Below are positions 7,217 through 15,821 of a stretch of DNA of 25,721 nucleotides, one piece after another; position 1 is the stretch's first letter; every line of letters starts with the position of its first letter. The DNA is from Clostridiales bacterium. GTDB lineage: Bacteria; Bacillota; Clostridia; Peptostreptococcales; Anaerovoracaceae. Location: positions 1-25,721 of the forward strand of contig JABZIP010000017.1 of assembly GCA_015258265.1 (NCBI GenBank), written 5' to 3'. The position numbers were made by a program, and so were the translations under genes. The notes beneath the pieces were generated by a model. That model saw nothing but the letters and a program-made list of their open reading frames with translations. It was not told the DNA's origin and did not search any database.

Positions 7217-8830
7217 TCAGCTTTTCTTAAGTTTTTTTATAATTTTTACCAACTTTTTGCCCTTCGGTAAATTCTCCATTTCATCTAAACTAATCGCTCC
7301 GCTTACGAGTATCATAATCAAATAAGACAGCATAGCTGAAAAAACCGCACACAATGTTGAAAGCGCATTCCCCAAAACTAAATGTACAATATTATAAGTA
7401 ACGAAAGTGCAAACCGCCATTACCAGAGTAGATACCGCCGGTTTTAAATATGTCATAACAAAATCGAACTTTACGCCCGTATATTTTTTTACAGCGATCA
7501 AGTTCAATGTCGATGCCACGATATACGCAACCACCGTGCCTACTGCGGCTCCCTTGACGTTGATAGACGGTATACCTGTCAATACATACGCCAAAATCAC
7601 TTTGAAGATTACACCTATAAACAAGTTTCGCACGGGTATTATCTGCTTTCCTATGCCTTGTAAAACTCCCGTAAGCGTCTGCACCGTTGAAAGGAATATT
7701 ACCCCGACTGCAAGTATCATCAAAGCTCCCGCCGCGCTTATAGCACTTTCAACTCGGCTCGGATAAAGAGTCATCATTATCGGCTTCGCAAGTACGATTA
7801 GACCTACCGCACATGGAAATCCGACGATTAGTGCCGTACGAAGCCCCAATTTGATATTCCTGTGAAGCTCGTCTGTTTCCTTGAGGCTATATGCCGCAAC
7901 AACAGCAGGTACCAAGCTCATAGATACCGCTTGTGTTAAAACCTGCGGAAAATTGATTAAAGGAGCTGCAAATCCTGCAAGTTGCCCATACAAGCTGTTC
8001 GCTTGTTCATATGTCCAGCCGGTTTCCTGCAAGCGTCGCATTACAATCGCAATATCAACGGCATTCATGATAGGCATGATTGCAGAACCTATAGTGATAG
8101 GTATAGCAATAGCCAGCAATTTTAGCAGCACCGACCTCGTATCTTCTTCGACATCCTGCGGATTTTCGCGTTTGGATTTTCGTATTTGCCTCTTTATTTT
8201 CGGTCTGCGTAAAAAATATATAAACCCTATTGCCGCAGCTCCGCTTATACCGCCTGCAGTGGCCCCGAATGCCGCTCCTGCCGCCGCCTTGTCAAGACCT
8301 GAACCTATAAACAAATACGCAAGGTATAGCCCGAGCGAAACTCTGAACGCCTGCTCAACCACCTGCGATACGGCAGTTGGTCTCATATCCTGCATCCCTT
8401 GGAAGTATCCTCTGTATGCCGCTTGTATCGGCACAAACAAAAGTGCAGGTGCAATCGCAATCATCGCAAGATATGCCTTGGGATTTTTTAGAATATTAAC
8501 GAACTGTTCCGCAAAGACAATGCAAATCAAAGTGGATACCACACCCGTTGCAACCAATAGTCTAAATGATAGTTTAAATACCCTATGCGCTTGCGCATAA
8601 TTTCCAAGAGCTATTCTTTCCGAAACCATGCGAGAAATTGCAATCGGTATGCCGGCTGTTGAAATCATCAAAAATAAAACATAAATCGGATATGCCGTTT
8701 GATAATATCCCATTCCGGTGTCGCCTATCAAATTCGAAAGCGGTATTCTGAAAAATGCGCCCAAAATTTTTATTACTATACCGGCTGCACCTAAAATCGC
8801 AGCTCCCTTTATAAACGACTTTTTAGCCAT
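7217..8830 (-). CDS. MurJ/SpoVB-family polysaccharide or lipid flippase (MOP superfamily)
   Basis: 537 residues with about 14 hydrophobic segments. The opening FIKGAAILGAAGIVIKILGAFFRIPLSNLIG followed by MGYYQTAYPIYVLFLMISTAGIPIAISRMVSE is characteristic of the SpoVB/YabM/YtgP group in Firmicutes. This group includes the lipid II flippase MurJ (YtgP) of Bacillus. A basic cytoplasmic loop lies at about 210-230 (RRPKIKRQIRKSKRENP). In Bacillus the paralogue yabM lies near mfd, as here, so orthology with YabM is likelier than with MurJ, although function cannot be fixed from sequence. It ends the murC operon. Its AAGGAG ribosome site contains the mtaD stop codon, which indicates translational coupling. 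Confidence 0.9.
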   Translation of the reverse strand: MAKKSFIKGAAILGAAGIVIKILGAFFRIPLSNLIGDTGMGYYQTAYPIYVLFLMISTAGIPIAISRMVSERIALGNYAQAHRVFKLSFRLLVATGVVSTLICIVFAEQFVNILKNPKAYLAMIAIAPALLFVPIQAAYRGYFQGMQDMRPTAVSQVVEQAFRVSLGLYLAYLFIGSGLDKAAAGAAFGATAGGISGAAAIGFIYFLRRPKIKRQIRKSKRENPQDVEEDTRSVLLKLLAIAIPITIGSAIMPIMNAVDIAIVMRRLQETGWTYEQANSLYGQLAGFAAPLINFPQVLTQAVSMSLVPAVVAAYSLKETDELHRNIKLGLRTALIVGFPCAVGLIVLAKPIMMTLYPSRVESAISAAGALMILAVGVIFLSTVQTLTGVLQGIGKQIIPVRNLFIGVIFKVILAYVLTGIPSINVKGAAVGTVVAYIVASTLNLIAVKKYTGVKFDFVMTYLKPAVSTLVMAVCTFVTYNIVHLVLGNALSTLCAVFSAMLSYLIMILVSGAISLDEMENLPKGKKLVKIIKKLKKS

Positions 8831-8839
8831 ATATACTCC

Positions 8840-10126
8840 TTAAAGCTCCCTCAAAATTTCTGCCGTTGCCCTATCCGCATCTTCGATTACCTTCGAAATA
8901 TCGAGTGTTTTGTAATTGCCGTTTTCGTATACCACCTTGCCGTCAACCATAGTCAAGTCTATGTCGCTGCCCGAAGCCGAATATACGATATTAGTAATCA
9001 TATCATGAACAGGATGGTAGTTAGGATGTCTTGTATCTATAACTATCAAATCGGCTTTGTAGCCTTCCTTTAGCAATCCGCAATCCTGTCTTCCTTGACT
9101 CAAAGCTCCGCCTCTTGTCGCGGCATATAGGGCCTGCTTAGGTGTTATCAATGTGGGATCGGAAAATTTTTCCTTAGATAGCAATGCGAAAAATTTTACT
9201 TCCTCCAAAAAGTTAAGGCTGTTGTTGCTCGCAACTCCGTCTGTTCCAATCGCAACATTTACGCCGTTTTCGAGCAGCGCAGGCACATTGCACACCCCGC
9301 TCGCCAATTTCAGGTTGCTCACGGGGTTGCAAGCTACGCTTGCGTGTTTGTCCCTCAGTATTTCACGATCTTCTTCGGTTACAAACACGCAATGTGCCGC
9401 AGTAGTATGCGTATCCAAAACTCCCAAATCCGCCAAATATACAACCGGTGTTTTTCCTCTTCTTGCCAGACATTCCTCGTGTTCTTTTTTGGTTTCAGAA
9501 ACATGAACATGCATATTAAGACCTGTCGTTTTCACATACTCACCCATTTCACGAACCGTTTTCTCATTTGTCGTATATTCCGCATGTAGACTTAGGTCTA
9601 TCTTAATTCTACCGTTTTGCGTATTGTGCAGCGTTTTCACCAAATGCTGAGCTTCTTTGAAACTCTCAAGCTCATATAATCCGCTATCTGTAAAATTGGT
9701 AATTCCTCTACCTATATTCATCTTTGCACCTGTTTTTTCTACAGCTTTCGCTATCTCGTCGCAAAAATAATACATATCCGTTGAAGAAACTATACCGAAC
9801 CTAAAACTCTCTGCCATCGCAAGCATTGTTGCACTATAAACCGCTTGTGCGGTCAGCTTAGCTTCAAATGGAAAAATACGTTTTTCGAGCCAATCTTGCA
9901 GCTGCATATTTTCCCCGTATCCACGCAACAATGTCATTGGAGAGTGTGTATGCGCATTGTAAAATCCGCTCATCAGCAACTTACCCGTTCCGTCGTATTC
10001 TCTGCCGAAAGTTTCTTGAGGTCGTTCACTTCCTATATACTTAATCCTTTCTCCTTCAGTTGCCACATACATATTTTTTTTAAATTCCAAGTTTTCATCT
10101 AAAATAGAAATATTGCTAAACAGCAT
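8840..10126 (-). CDS. mtaD: 5-methylthioadenosine/S-adenosylhomocysteine deaminase-like amidohydrolase
   Basis: 428 residues, an amidohydrolase of the TRZ/ATZ-MtaD group. Metal and catalytic residues are visible: HxH at 59 and 61 (YNAHTHSPMTLLRGYG), H208 and E211 (HVHVSETKKEHEE), H245 (AAHCVF) and D296 (GTDGVASNNSLNFLEE). Enzymes with these motifs deaminate S-adenosylhomocysteine, methylthioadenosine or adenosine to the inosyl forms and are cytoplasmic. The exact purine substrate cannot be read from sequence. The start ATG 10126 has AAAGGAAG upstream and overlaps the end of mfd by 11 bases. Its stop lies inside the ribosome site of the flippase gene. In Bacillus spoVT occupies this place, so the gene looks like an insertion into a conserved cluster. 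Confidence 0.88.
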   Translation of the reverse strand: MLFSNISILDENLEFKKNMYVATEGERIKYIGSERPQETFGREYDGTGKLLMSGFYNAHTHSPMTLLRGYGENMQLQDWLEKRIFPFEAKLTAQAVYSATMLAMAESFRFGIVSSTDMYYFCDEIAKAVEKTGAKMNIGRGITNFTDSGLYELESFKEAQHLVKTLHNTQNGRIKIDLSLHAEYTTNEKTVREMGEYVKTTGLNMHVHVSETKKEHEECLARRGKTPVVYLADLGVLDTHTTAAHCVFVTEEDREILRDKHASVACNPVSNLKLASGVCNVPALLENGVNVAIGTDGVASNNSLNFLEEVKFFALLSKEKFSDPTLITPKQALYAATRGGALSQGRQDCGLLKEGYKADLIVIDTRHPNYHPVHDMITNIVYSASGSDIDLTMVDGKVVYENGNYKTLDISKVIEDADRATAEILREL

Positions 10127-13100
10127 CTTCCTTTACCCCCTCGCTCAAAGTTTCCAAAAACTCTACTATTTCTTTCAAATTACCCCGTTTTTGCACCATA
10201 TACTTTATACTTACATCTTTTCCTGCGTATATTACAATCCTATCTCCAAACTTTTGACTTAGCAAAGCATACTGGTTCATTTCCAAATTTCTACCGTCTG
10301 CCATATCAAAGGTTACAAACTCAGCGGATTGTCTAACTGTCGCTATCCCGTTTTTACTTGCGATGCTTCTAATCAGCGCCAGATTTATCAAATTCAAAGT
10401 ATCCTTCGGTATTCTTCCAAATCTGTCTTCAAGTTCATCGACTATTTCAAGCATATCTTCAGTGGAGCTTATATCGGCTATTTTTCTATACATTTGTATT
10501 TTTTGAGCTTCATCTACTATATACCCATTAGGTATATACGCACTCACCTTAAATTCAAGCGTAGTTTCAACCGCAGGCACATATGTTTTTTCATTACCGC
10601 CGAGCCTCAAAATAGCATCGTCAACCAATTTGCAATAAAGCTCGTATCCAATGGCTGCTATATGTCCGTGTTGAGAAGCTCCCAGTATGTTTCCGGCTCC
10701 TCTTATTTCTAAATCTTTCATCGCTACTTTAAAACCGGCTCCAAATTCCGTAAATTCTCTGATAGAACGCAATCTCTTCTGTGCAACCTCACTGATTACC
10801 TTATCTTTTTTAAACATCAGATAAGCATATGCCATTCTTCCCGAGCGTCCTACTCTACCTCTCAGTTGGTAAAGTTGTGAAAGTCCCAAATTATCAGCAT
10901 CTATTATTATCATAGTATTTGCATTAGGTATATCTATTCCGGCTTCCAAAATAGTCGTTGCTACAAGCACCTGTATCTCACCTGACATAAATTTCAACAT
11001 TCTATTTTCAAGTGTAGATTCTTTCATCCTGCCATGCGCTGACTCGATTAGAAGTTCAGGCAGGAGGTCTCGCAACTTTTGAGCCAATTTCTCAAGTCCG
11101 ACAACTCGATTGTATATCACGTATACCTGTCCGCCTCTATTTACTTCCCTCATTATTGCGCTTTTCAATATTTCATCTTCCTGCTCAACTACATATGTTT
11201 GAACAGGCAACCTGTCCTGCGGCGGTTCTTCAATAACGCTCATATTTTTAATGCCTACAAGCGACATGTGCAGCGTTCTCGGTATCGGCGTTGCGGACAT
11301 CGACAGGACATCGACATTCTTGCTTAGCATTTTCAATTTTTCCTTGTCTTTGACACCAAATCTTTGTTCTTCGTCTATTACAAGCAGTCCCAAATTCTTG
11401 AACTTGACATCTTCCGACAACATTCTGTGCGTACCGATTACTAAGTCAACCTGTCCTTTTCCTAACTTTTCAACAGTTACGGCTTGTTCCTTCTCGCTTC
11501 TGAAACGGCAAAGCAACTCCAAATTGCACGGGAATTTTTCAAATCTTTCCTTCAAAGTTATGTAATGTTGATTTGCAAGAAGCGTAGTCGGCACAAGGAC
11601 CGCCGCCTGTTTCCCGTCGGCTATGCACTTAAAAAGCGCCCTCGCGGCAACCTCCGTTTTACCAACGCCCACATCACCACAAAGAAGTCGGTCCATAGGC
11701 ACAGGCTTTTCCATATCTTTTTTAATTTCCTTGATAGCTCGCAGCTGATCGTTTGTTTCCTGATAAGGGAAATCACTTTCAAACTCCCGCTGCCAATTTC
11801 CGTCTTTTGAAAATGCAAATCCGGCTTCGATGCTTCTGCTCGCCGACAGCTCAAGCAGTTTTTGCGCCATATCCTCTACCGCGATTTTGGCTTTCGCTTT
11901 TGCCGTTTTCCATTCGGCTCCGCCCAGCTTGCTGACTCTTATATTTTCAGTATCTGCGCCGACATACTTTTGAATCGCCCCCATATTTTCTACAGGCAAA
12001 TATACCACATCCGTACCGGCATATTTGATTTTGAGGTAATCCTTCTTTTCACTTTCTATGCTCATCTCTTCGATACCGACAAATTTACCGATTCCGAATT
12101 CTTCGTGAACTACATAATCCCCTTTTTGCAACTCTATAAACGTTTTTCGACTTTCCGCCAACGTCTTTTTTTCAGTCGATTTTCCGGTCCGTCTAACAGT
12201 TTTTCCAAAAATATAATCCTGCGCTATATACGCCAATTTTTCTTTCGGAAATTCAAATGAGCTTGTGAGCGTTCCTTCTCTAAGGCTGATTTTGCCATGC
12301 ACATCGTAACTTTGCAGAAGCTCCGTCAAAGTTTTTTTGCTATCATCATCTCTGCAAGCAATGGTAACATAATATCCCAAATTCAAGTAATTCTTGAGCG
12401 CCTGCACAAACGCTTCCATTCTGCCGTTAAATCTAATCTGATTCCTACATTCGATATTTTTTATTTCAGGTCTTCTCTTGATTCCCTTTAATCTATTCAG
12501 AAAAGGTGTAAATATTACCAAGTCGGTATCTTCGTAAAAATCGTTTACCGCATCTATATCTGCAAGATTCGTAAAATCTTTTTCTATTATTTTACCGGCC
12601 TCCAGCATTTCTGCAAAATCCAATTTGTGCGCAGCAAAAGCAGCATCAAGAGCTTCCCTGACTCTGTCAAAATCATCAATTACGCAAACTCCTCGATCTT
12701 TGATATAATCCCATATATTTGAAGTACTCTGATAAAAATATTCAATATAGCTTTCAGCAAGTTGAAAATTTTTCTGCACGCTGAACGTTTCAACAAGCAT
12801 ATCTTTTGTTTTTGAAAGCTCTTGACACACAGTTTCATTTTCAGCTTTTTTACTTAACCTTTTTATTACTTTCTCATATGCCTTTTCAAGATTTGCCGCA
12901 GCCGAATTGAAATTCTCATCGCTTCCAAAAATAATACTTGCCGGCATTATGTTTATCTTCTGTATTTTTTTAATCGTACGCTGGCTTTCAATATCAAAAA
13001 ATTTGATAGCCTCGATATCTGTATCAAACAATTCAATTCGTATAGGGTTATCCAAATTAGGTGCAAAAATATCCAATATACTTGCGCGCACACTGAATTG

Positions 13101-13556
13101 ACCGCAAGCCTCAACCATTTGCGCACGCTCGTAACCGCTATCTACAAGGTCCTTTTTCAATTTTTCCAAATCTACGGTTGCACCGATTTCAAACGTGAAT
13201 AAATGCGTTTTAAATTCATATGCAGTCGGGAGTTTTTTTAAAAGCATACTTGCAGGTAAAAATACGGTGCTTTCCTCCTCGAAAATCAGTCCGCATAATG
13301 CAGAAATAAGGTTGTTGGAGTTTTCCTTATTTTTCGCCTGATAATTAAAAAAAGCATCGGTATTCTCGTCCAATATATAAGTGTGTCCTTTTCGTGAAGA
13401 AAAGAATTCAAAATCCATCGCAAGTCGCCTTGCTTTGCCCGCATCTTCTGCAACCACAATTAGGGGGCAATTAGCAGCGATTTGTAGTTTCGAAACTACA
13501 GCTGCAACGCCCCCCTCAGATACGCCGGTTATATTTACAAATTGTCTATTTACCAT
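10116..13556 (-). CDS. mfd: transcription-repair coupling factor Mfd
   Basis: 1146 residues, a full-length Mfd. Residues 1-340 form the UvrB-like module that recruits UvrA. About 476-545 is the RNA polymerase interaction domain (KGDYVVHEEFGIGKFVGIEEM). The RecG-like translocase has Walker A GDVGVGKTE (627-635), DEEQRFG (728-734) and the SATPIPRTLHMS and QLRGRVGRS motifs. The TRCF domain closes the protein from about 990. Mfd removes stalled RNA polymerase and brings in the UvrABC excision system. Start ATG 13556 overlaps pth by 11 bases, with GGAG about 12 bases upstream, and the stop overlaps the mtaD start by 11 bases. The order pth-mfd is conserved across Firmicutes. Confidence 0.98.
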   Translation of the reverse strand: MVNRQFVNITGVSEGGVAAVVSKLQIAANCPLIVVAEDAGKARRLAMDFEFFSSRKGHTYILDENTDAFFNYQAKNKENSNNLISALCGLIFEEESTVFLPASMLLKKLPTAYEFKTHLFTFEIGATVDLEKLKKDLVDSGYERAQMVEACGQFSVRASILDIFAPNLDNPIRIELFDTDIEAIKFFDIESQRTIKKIQKINIMPASIIFGSDENFNSAAANLEKAYEKVIKRLSKKAENETVCQELSKTKDMLVETFSVQKNFQLAESYIEYFYQSTSNIWDYIKDRGVCVIDDFDRVREALDAAFAAHKLDFAEMLEAGKIIEKDFTNLADIDAVNDFYEDTDLVIFTPFLNRLKGIKRRPEIKNIECRNQIRFNGRMEAFVQALKNYLNLGYYVTIACRDDDSKKTLTELLQSYDVHGKISLREGTLTSSFEFPKEKLAYIAQDYIFGKTVRRTGKSTEKKTLAESRKTFIELQKGDYVVHEEFGIGKFVGIEEMSIESEKKDYLKIKYAGTDVVYLPVENMGAIQKYVGADTENIRVSKLGGAEWKTAKAKAKIAVEDMAQKLLELSASRSIEAGFAFSKDGNWQREFESDFPYQETNDQLRAIKEIKKDMEKPVPMDRLLCGDVGVGKTEVAARALFKCIADGKQAAVLVPTTLLANQHYITLKERFEKFPCNLELLCRFRSEKEQAVTVEKLGKGQVDLVIGTHRMLSEDVKFKNLGLLVIDEEQRFGVKDKEKLKMLSKNVDVLSMSATPIPRTLHMSLVGIKNMSVIEEPPQDRLPVQTYVVEQEDEILKSAIMREVNRGGQVYVIYNRVVGLEKLAQKLRDLLPELLIESAHGRMKESTLENRMLKFMSGEIQVLVATTILEAGIDIPNANTMIIIDADNLGLSQLYQLRGRVGRSGRMAYAYLMFKKDKVISEVAQKRLRSIREFTEFGAGFKVAMKDLEIRGAGNILGASQHGHIAAIGYELYCKLVDDAILRLGGNEKTYVPAVETTLEFKVSAYIPNGYIVDEAQKIQMYRKIADISSTEDMLEIVDELEDRFGRIPKDTLNLINLALIRSIASKNGIATVRQSAEFVTFDMADGRNLEMNQYALLSQKFGDRIVIYAGKDVSIKYMVQKRGNLKEIVEFLETLSEGVKEDAV

Positions 13557-14139
13557 TTGCAGGTTTTTCTCCGTTATTCATTTTTTTGTTGTATCTGTTC
13601 ATCGATAAGTCGATACCGTCTGAGATAAAACATTCTATTGCCTTCGTTACTTCTGACAATGTGTCTTCGATAGTTTTTATTTCACTTTTGGAAAAATCGC
13701 CTATTACAAAATCAACTATATCCTTCTTACCAAAGTCGCCTATTCCTATACGTATTCTTGGAAAATCCTGAGTCCCCAAGACACCTACGACAGAACGCAT
13801 ACCGTTATGCGTACCTGCGCTTCCCTTTTTTCGTATGCGAATGCTACCGAGTCCTATATCCAAATCGTCGTAAATAACAAGCAATTTTTGCGGTTCGCAT
13901 TTGTAAAAATTTACCGCTTCGCCGATTGCCGTTCCGCTCAGGTTCATAAAAGTTTGGGGTTTTATCAATATTACCTTTTCACCATTTATTTTTCCGTCGC
14001 CAATCAGCGCCTTGTACTTCAGCTTGCTCACATTTATACCGTGTGCTTTTGCCAAAGCGTCTATCGCCATAAATCCGACATTATGCCTTGTATTTTCATA
14101 CTTGGCACCCGGATTTCCGAGTCCCGCTATTATATACAT
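13546..14139 (-). CDS. pth: peptidyl-tRNA hydrolase
   Basis: 197 residues, the normal size. Active-site residues are all present: N9 (GLGNPG), catalytic H19 (TRHNVGF), N66 (TFMNLSG), the D91-D92 pair (YDDLD) and N112 (THNGMRS). The enzyme frees peptides from tRNA dropped by ribosomes and is essential in most bacteria. The start lies 8 bases after the prs stop with only a weak GGGA ribosome site, so translation is probably coupled to prs. Its last codons overlap the mfd start. Confidence 0.98.
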   Translation of the reverse strand: MYIIAGLGNPGAKYENTRHNVGFMAIDALAKAHGINVSKLKYKALIGDGKINGEKVILIKPQTFMNLSGTAIGEAVNFYKCEPQKLLVIYDDLDIGLGSIRIRKKGSAGTHNGMRSVVGVLGTQDFPRIRIGIGDFGKKDIVDFVIGDFSKSEIKTIEDTLSEVTKAIECFISDGIDLSMNRYNKKMNNGEKPANGK

Positions 14140-14147
14140 TTTCCCGA

Positions 14148-15098
14148 TTAGTCGAACAGCTTGCTTATCGATTCGTTCGTAAATATTTTGGAAATCGCAG
14201 CAGCGAGTAGCGGTGCTACCGACAGGACTTTAATTTTGTCAATCATTTTTTCCTGCGGTATAGGCATAGTATCGAGCAATACCATTTCCTTTATCTCGGA
14301 ATCCTCGATTCTCTGAACTGCAGGTCCGGAAAGTACAGCGTGAGTAGCGCAAGCGTACACTTCCTTTGCTCCAAGATTTTTAATTGCATTTGCAGCATTT
14401 GTAATAGTACCTGCCGTATCTACCATATCGTCTATGAGTATTGCAGTCTTTCCTTCAATATCCCCTATGATATTCATGATCTCACTTTTGTTCGGTTCAG
14501 GTCTTCTCTTATCAACTATTGCAATTGGAGCATTCAAAGTTTCCGCCATATTTCGCGTTCTTGTAACGCTACCATGGTCAGGCGAAACTATTACAAGATT
14601 ATCCAGATTTTTTTCTTGGAAATACTTCGCAAGGATAGGCATTCCCACCAGATGATCTACCGGAATATCAAAGTAACCTTGAATTTGAGCAGCATGTAAA
14701 TCCATTGTTACCACTCTGTCCGCACCGGCAGCCATTATCAAATTTGCAACCAATTTTGCAGTAATAGGATCTCGTGCTTTGGCTTTTCTGTCTTGCCTTG
14801 CATATCCATAATATGGTATCACCGCATTGATTCTGCCTGCCGAAGCCCTCTTTGCCGCATCTATCATGATTAGTAATTCCATCAAATTATTATTTACAGG
14901 GCTGCACGTCGGTTGTACCAAAAATACATCAACTCCTCTTACCGATTCGTGCAAATTCGCAGAAATTTCGCCGTCGCTAAATGTGCTTACCGCAGATTTA
15001 CCGAGCGGTTTTCCCAGTATTGTTGCGATATCCTCTGCCAGCTTCGGATTTGCGTTGCCTGTAAAAATTTTAAACTCTGAAAATGCTCCGCTATTCAT
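14148..15098 (-). CDS. prs: ribose-phosphate pyrophosphokinase (PRPP synthase)
   Basis: 316 residues, class I PRPP synthase. It has the flexible loop YARQDRK (99-105), catalytic H135 within MDLHAAQIQGYF, and the ribose-phosphate loop DDMVDTAGT (223-231). The enzyme makes PRPP from ribose 5-phosphate and ATP, feeding purine, pyrimidine, histidine, tryptophan and NAD synthesis. It acts as an oligomer in the cytoplasm. The ribosome site GAGGT lies 6 bases upstream of the ATG. It sits 24 bases after the acetyltransferase gene, the place it holds next to glmU in Bacillus, and leads into pth. Confidence 0.98.
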   Translation of the reverse strand: MNSGAFSEFKIFTGNANPKLAEDIATILGKPLGKSAVSTFSDGEISANLHESVRGVDVFLVQPTCSPVNNNLMELLIMIDAAKRASAGRINAVIPYYGYARQDRKAKARDPITAKLVANLIMAAGADRVVTMDLHAAQIQGYFDIPVDHLVGMPILAKYFQEKNLDNLVIVSPDHGSVTRTRNMAETLNAPIAIVDKRRPEPNKSEIMNIIGDIEGKTAILIDDMVDTAGTITNAANAIKNLGAKEVYACATHAVLSGPAVQRIEDSEIKEMVLLDTMPIPQEKMIDKIKVLSVAPLLAAAISKIFTNESISKLFD

Positions 15099-15122
15099 CT
15101 CTTACCTCTTTCTATTTTGCCT

Positions 15123-15821
15123 TTATTTATTTAATAAACCGCGTCTTTCAACCCAGCCATCAATTACCTTTTCTTTGCTTCTAGCCACACACAAGCTACC
15201 GGAAGGTACATCCTTCGTAACGGTACTTCCTGCTGCAACATATGCTTTTTTTCCAACCTTTACAGGCGATACCAAATTGGTATTGCATCCTATAAAAGAG
15301 TCGTCTTCAACGGTCGTTCGATTTTTATTTTTTCCGTCGTAATTTACAAATACCACGCCGCAGCCTAAGTTTACACCGCTTCCTATGTCCGCATCTCCAA
15401 TGTACGTCAAATGAGAAGCCTTGCTGCCGTCGCCAAATGTTGAATTTTTCACTTCCACAAAATCGCCAACCTTGCAATTTTGTCCGATATTACTGTTAGG
15501 CCTTACATACGCAAACGGTCCTACTTTCGTTTTCGCACCTATCGTACTTTCCAGTATATGCGAGCTTTGTATTTCCACTTCACTTGCTATCTTGGAATTT
15601 ACAATTCTGCTGTTTTGCCCTATTACACAATCTTCTCCTATTACGGTATTTCCTTCAAGCACTACGCAAGGATAAATTACAGTTCCACGTCCTATAACGA
15701 CATTATCGTCTATATAAGCTGCATTTATGTCCAAAAATTTTACGCCGTTTTCAAGATGTTTGAGATTTGTCTGCTTTCGCCTTTCGATAAGCTCCTCGTA
15801 CTCCTTTTGCTCTAAACTCAT
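15123..15821 (-). CDS. stand-alone glucosamine-1-phosphate N-acetyltransferase (GlmU C-terminal domain only)
   Basis: 232 residues that align by eye with the C-terminal left-handed beta-helix half of GlmU, including the linker helix (LKHLENGVKFLD) that follows the first domain in full GlmU. Acetyltransferase residues are kept: R107, K125 in FVEVK, catalytic H137 (SHLTYIGDADIG), Y140, N151 and N160 (NYDG), matching E. coli R333, K351, H363, Y366, N377 and N386. The N-terminal uridylyltransferase domain (LxAGxGTRM motif) is absent. Upstream sequence is murC, with which the start overlaps as ATGA, so this is not a sequencing break. The protein should acetylate GlcN-1-P; GlcNAc-1-P uridylylation must then come from another gene. 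A related use of the fold cannot be excluded, but the glmU-type position beside prs supports the assignment. Confidence 0.88.
   Translation of the reverse strand: MSLEQKEYEELIERRKQTNLKHLENGVKFLDINAAYIDDNVVIGRGTVIYPCVVLEGNTVIGEDCVIGQNSRIVNSKIASEVEIQSSHILESTIGAKTKVGPFAYVRPNSNIGQNCKVGDFVEVKNSTFGDGSKASHLTYIGDADIGSGVNLGCGVVFVNYDGKNKNRTTVEDDSFIGCNTNLVSPVKVGKKAYVAAGSTVTKDVPSGSLCVARSKEKVIDGWVERRGLLNK

Noticed and set aside
7881..8600. Long + strand open frame (239 codons) opposite the flippase gene
   Set aside because: It is antisense to a clear membrane protein gene, has no ribosome site or family resemblance, and reflects the codon bias of the real gene. Similar frames at 747-1385 and 11862-12260 were dropped for the same reason.
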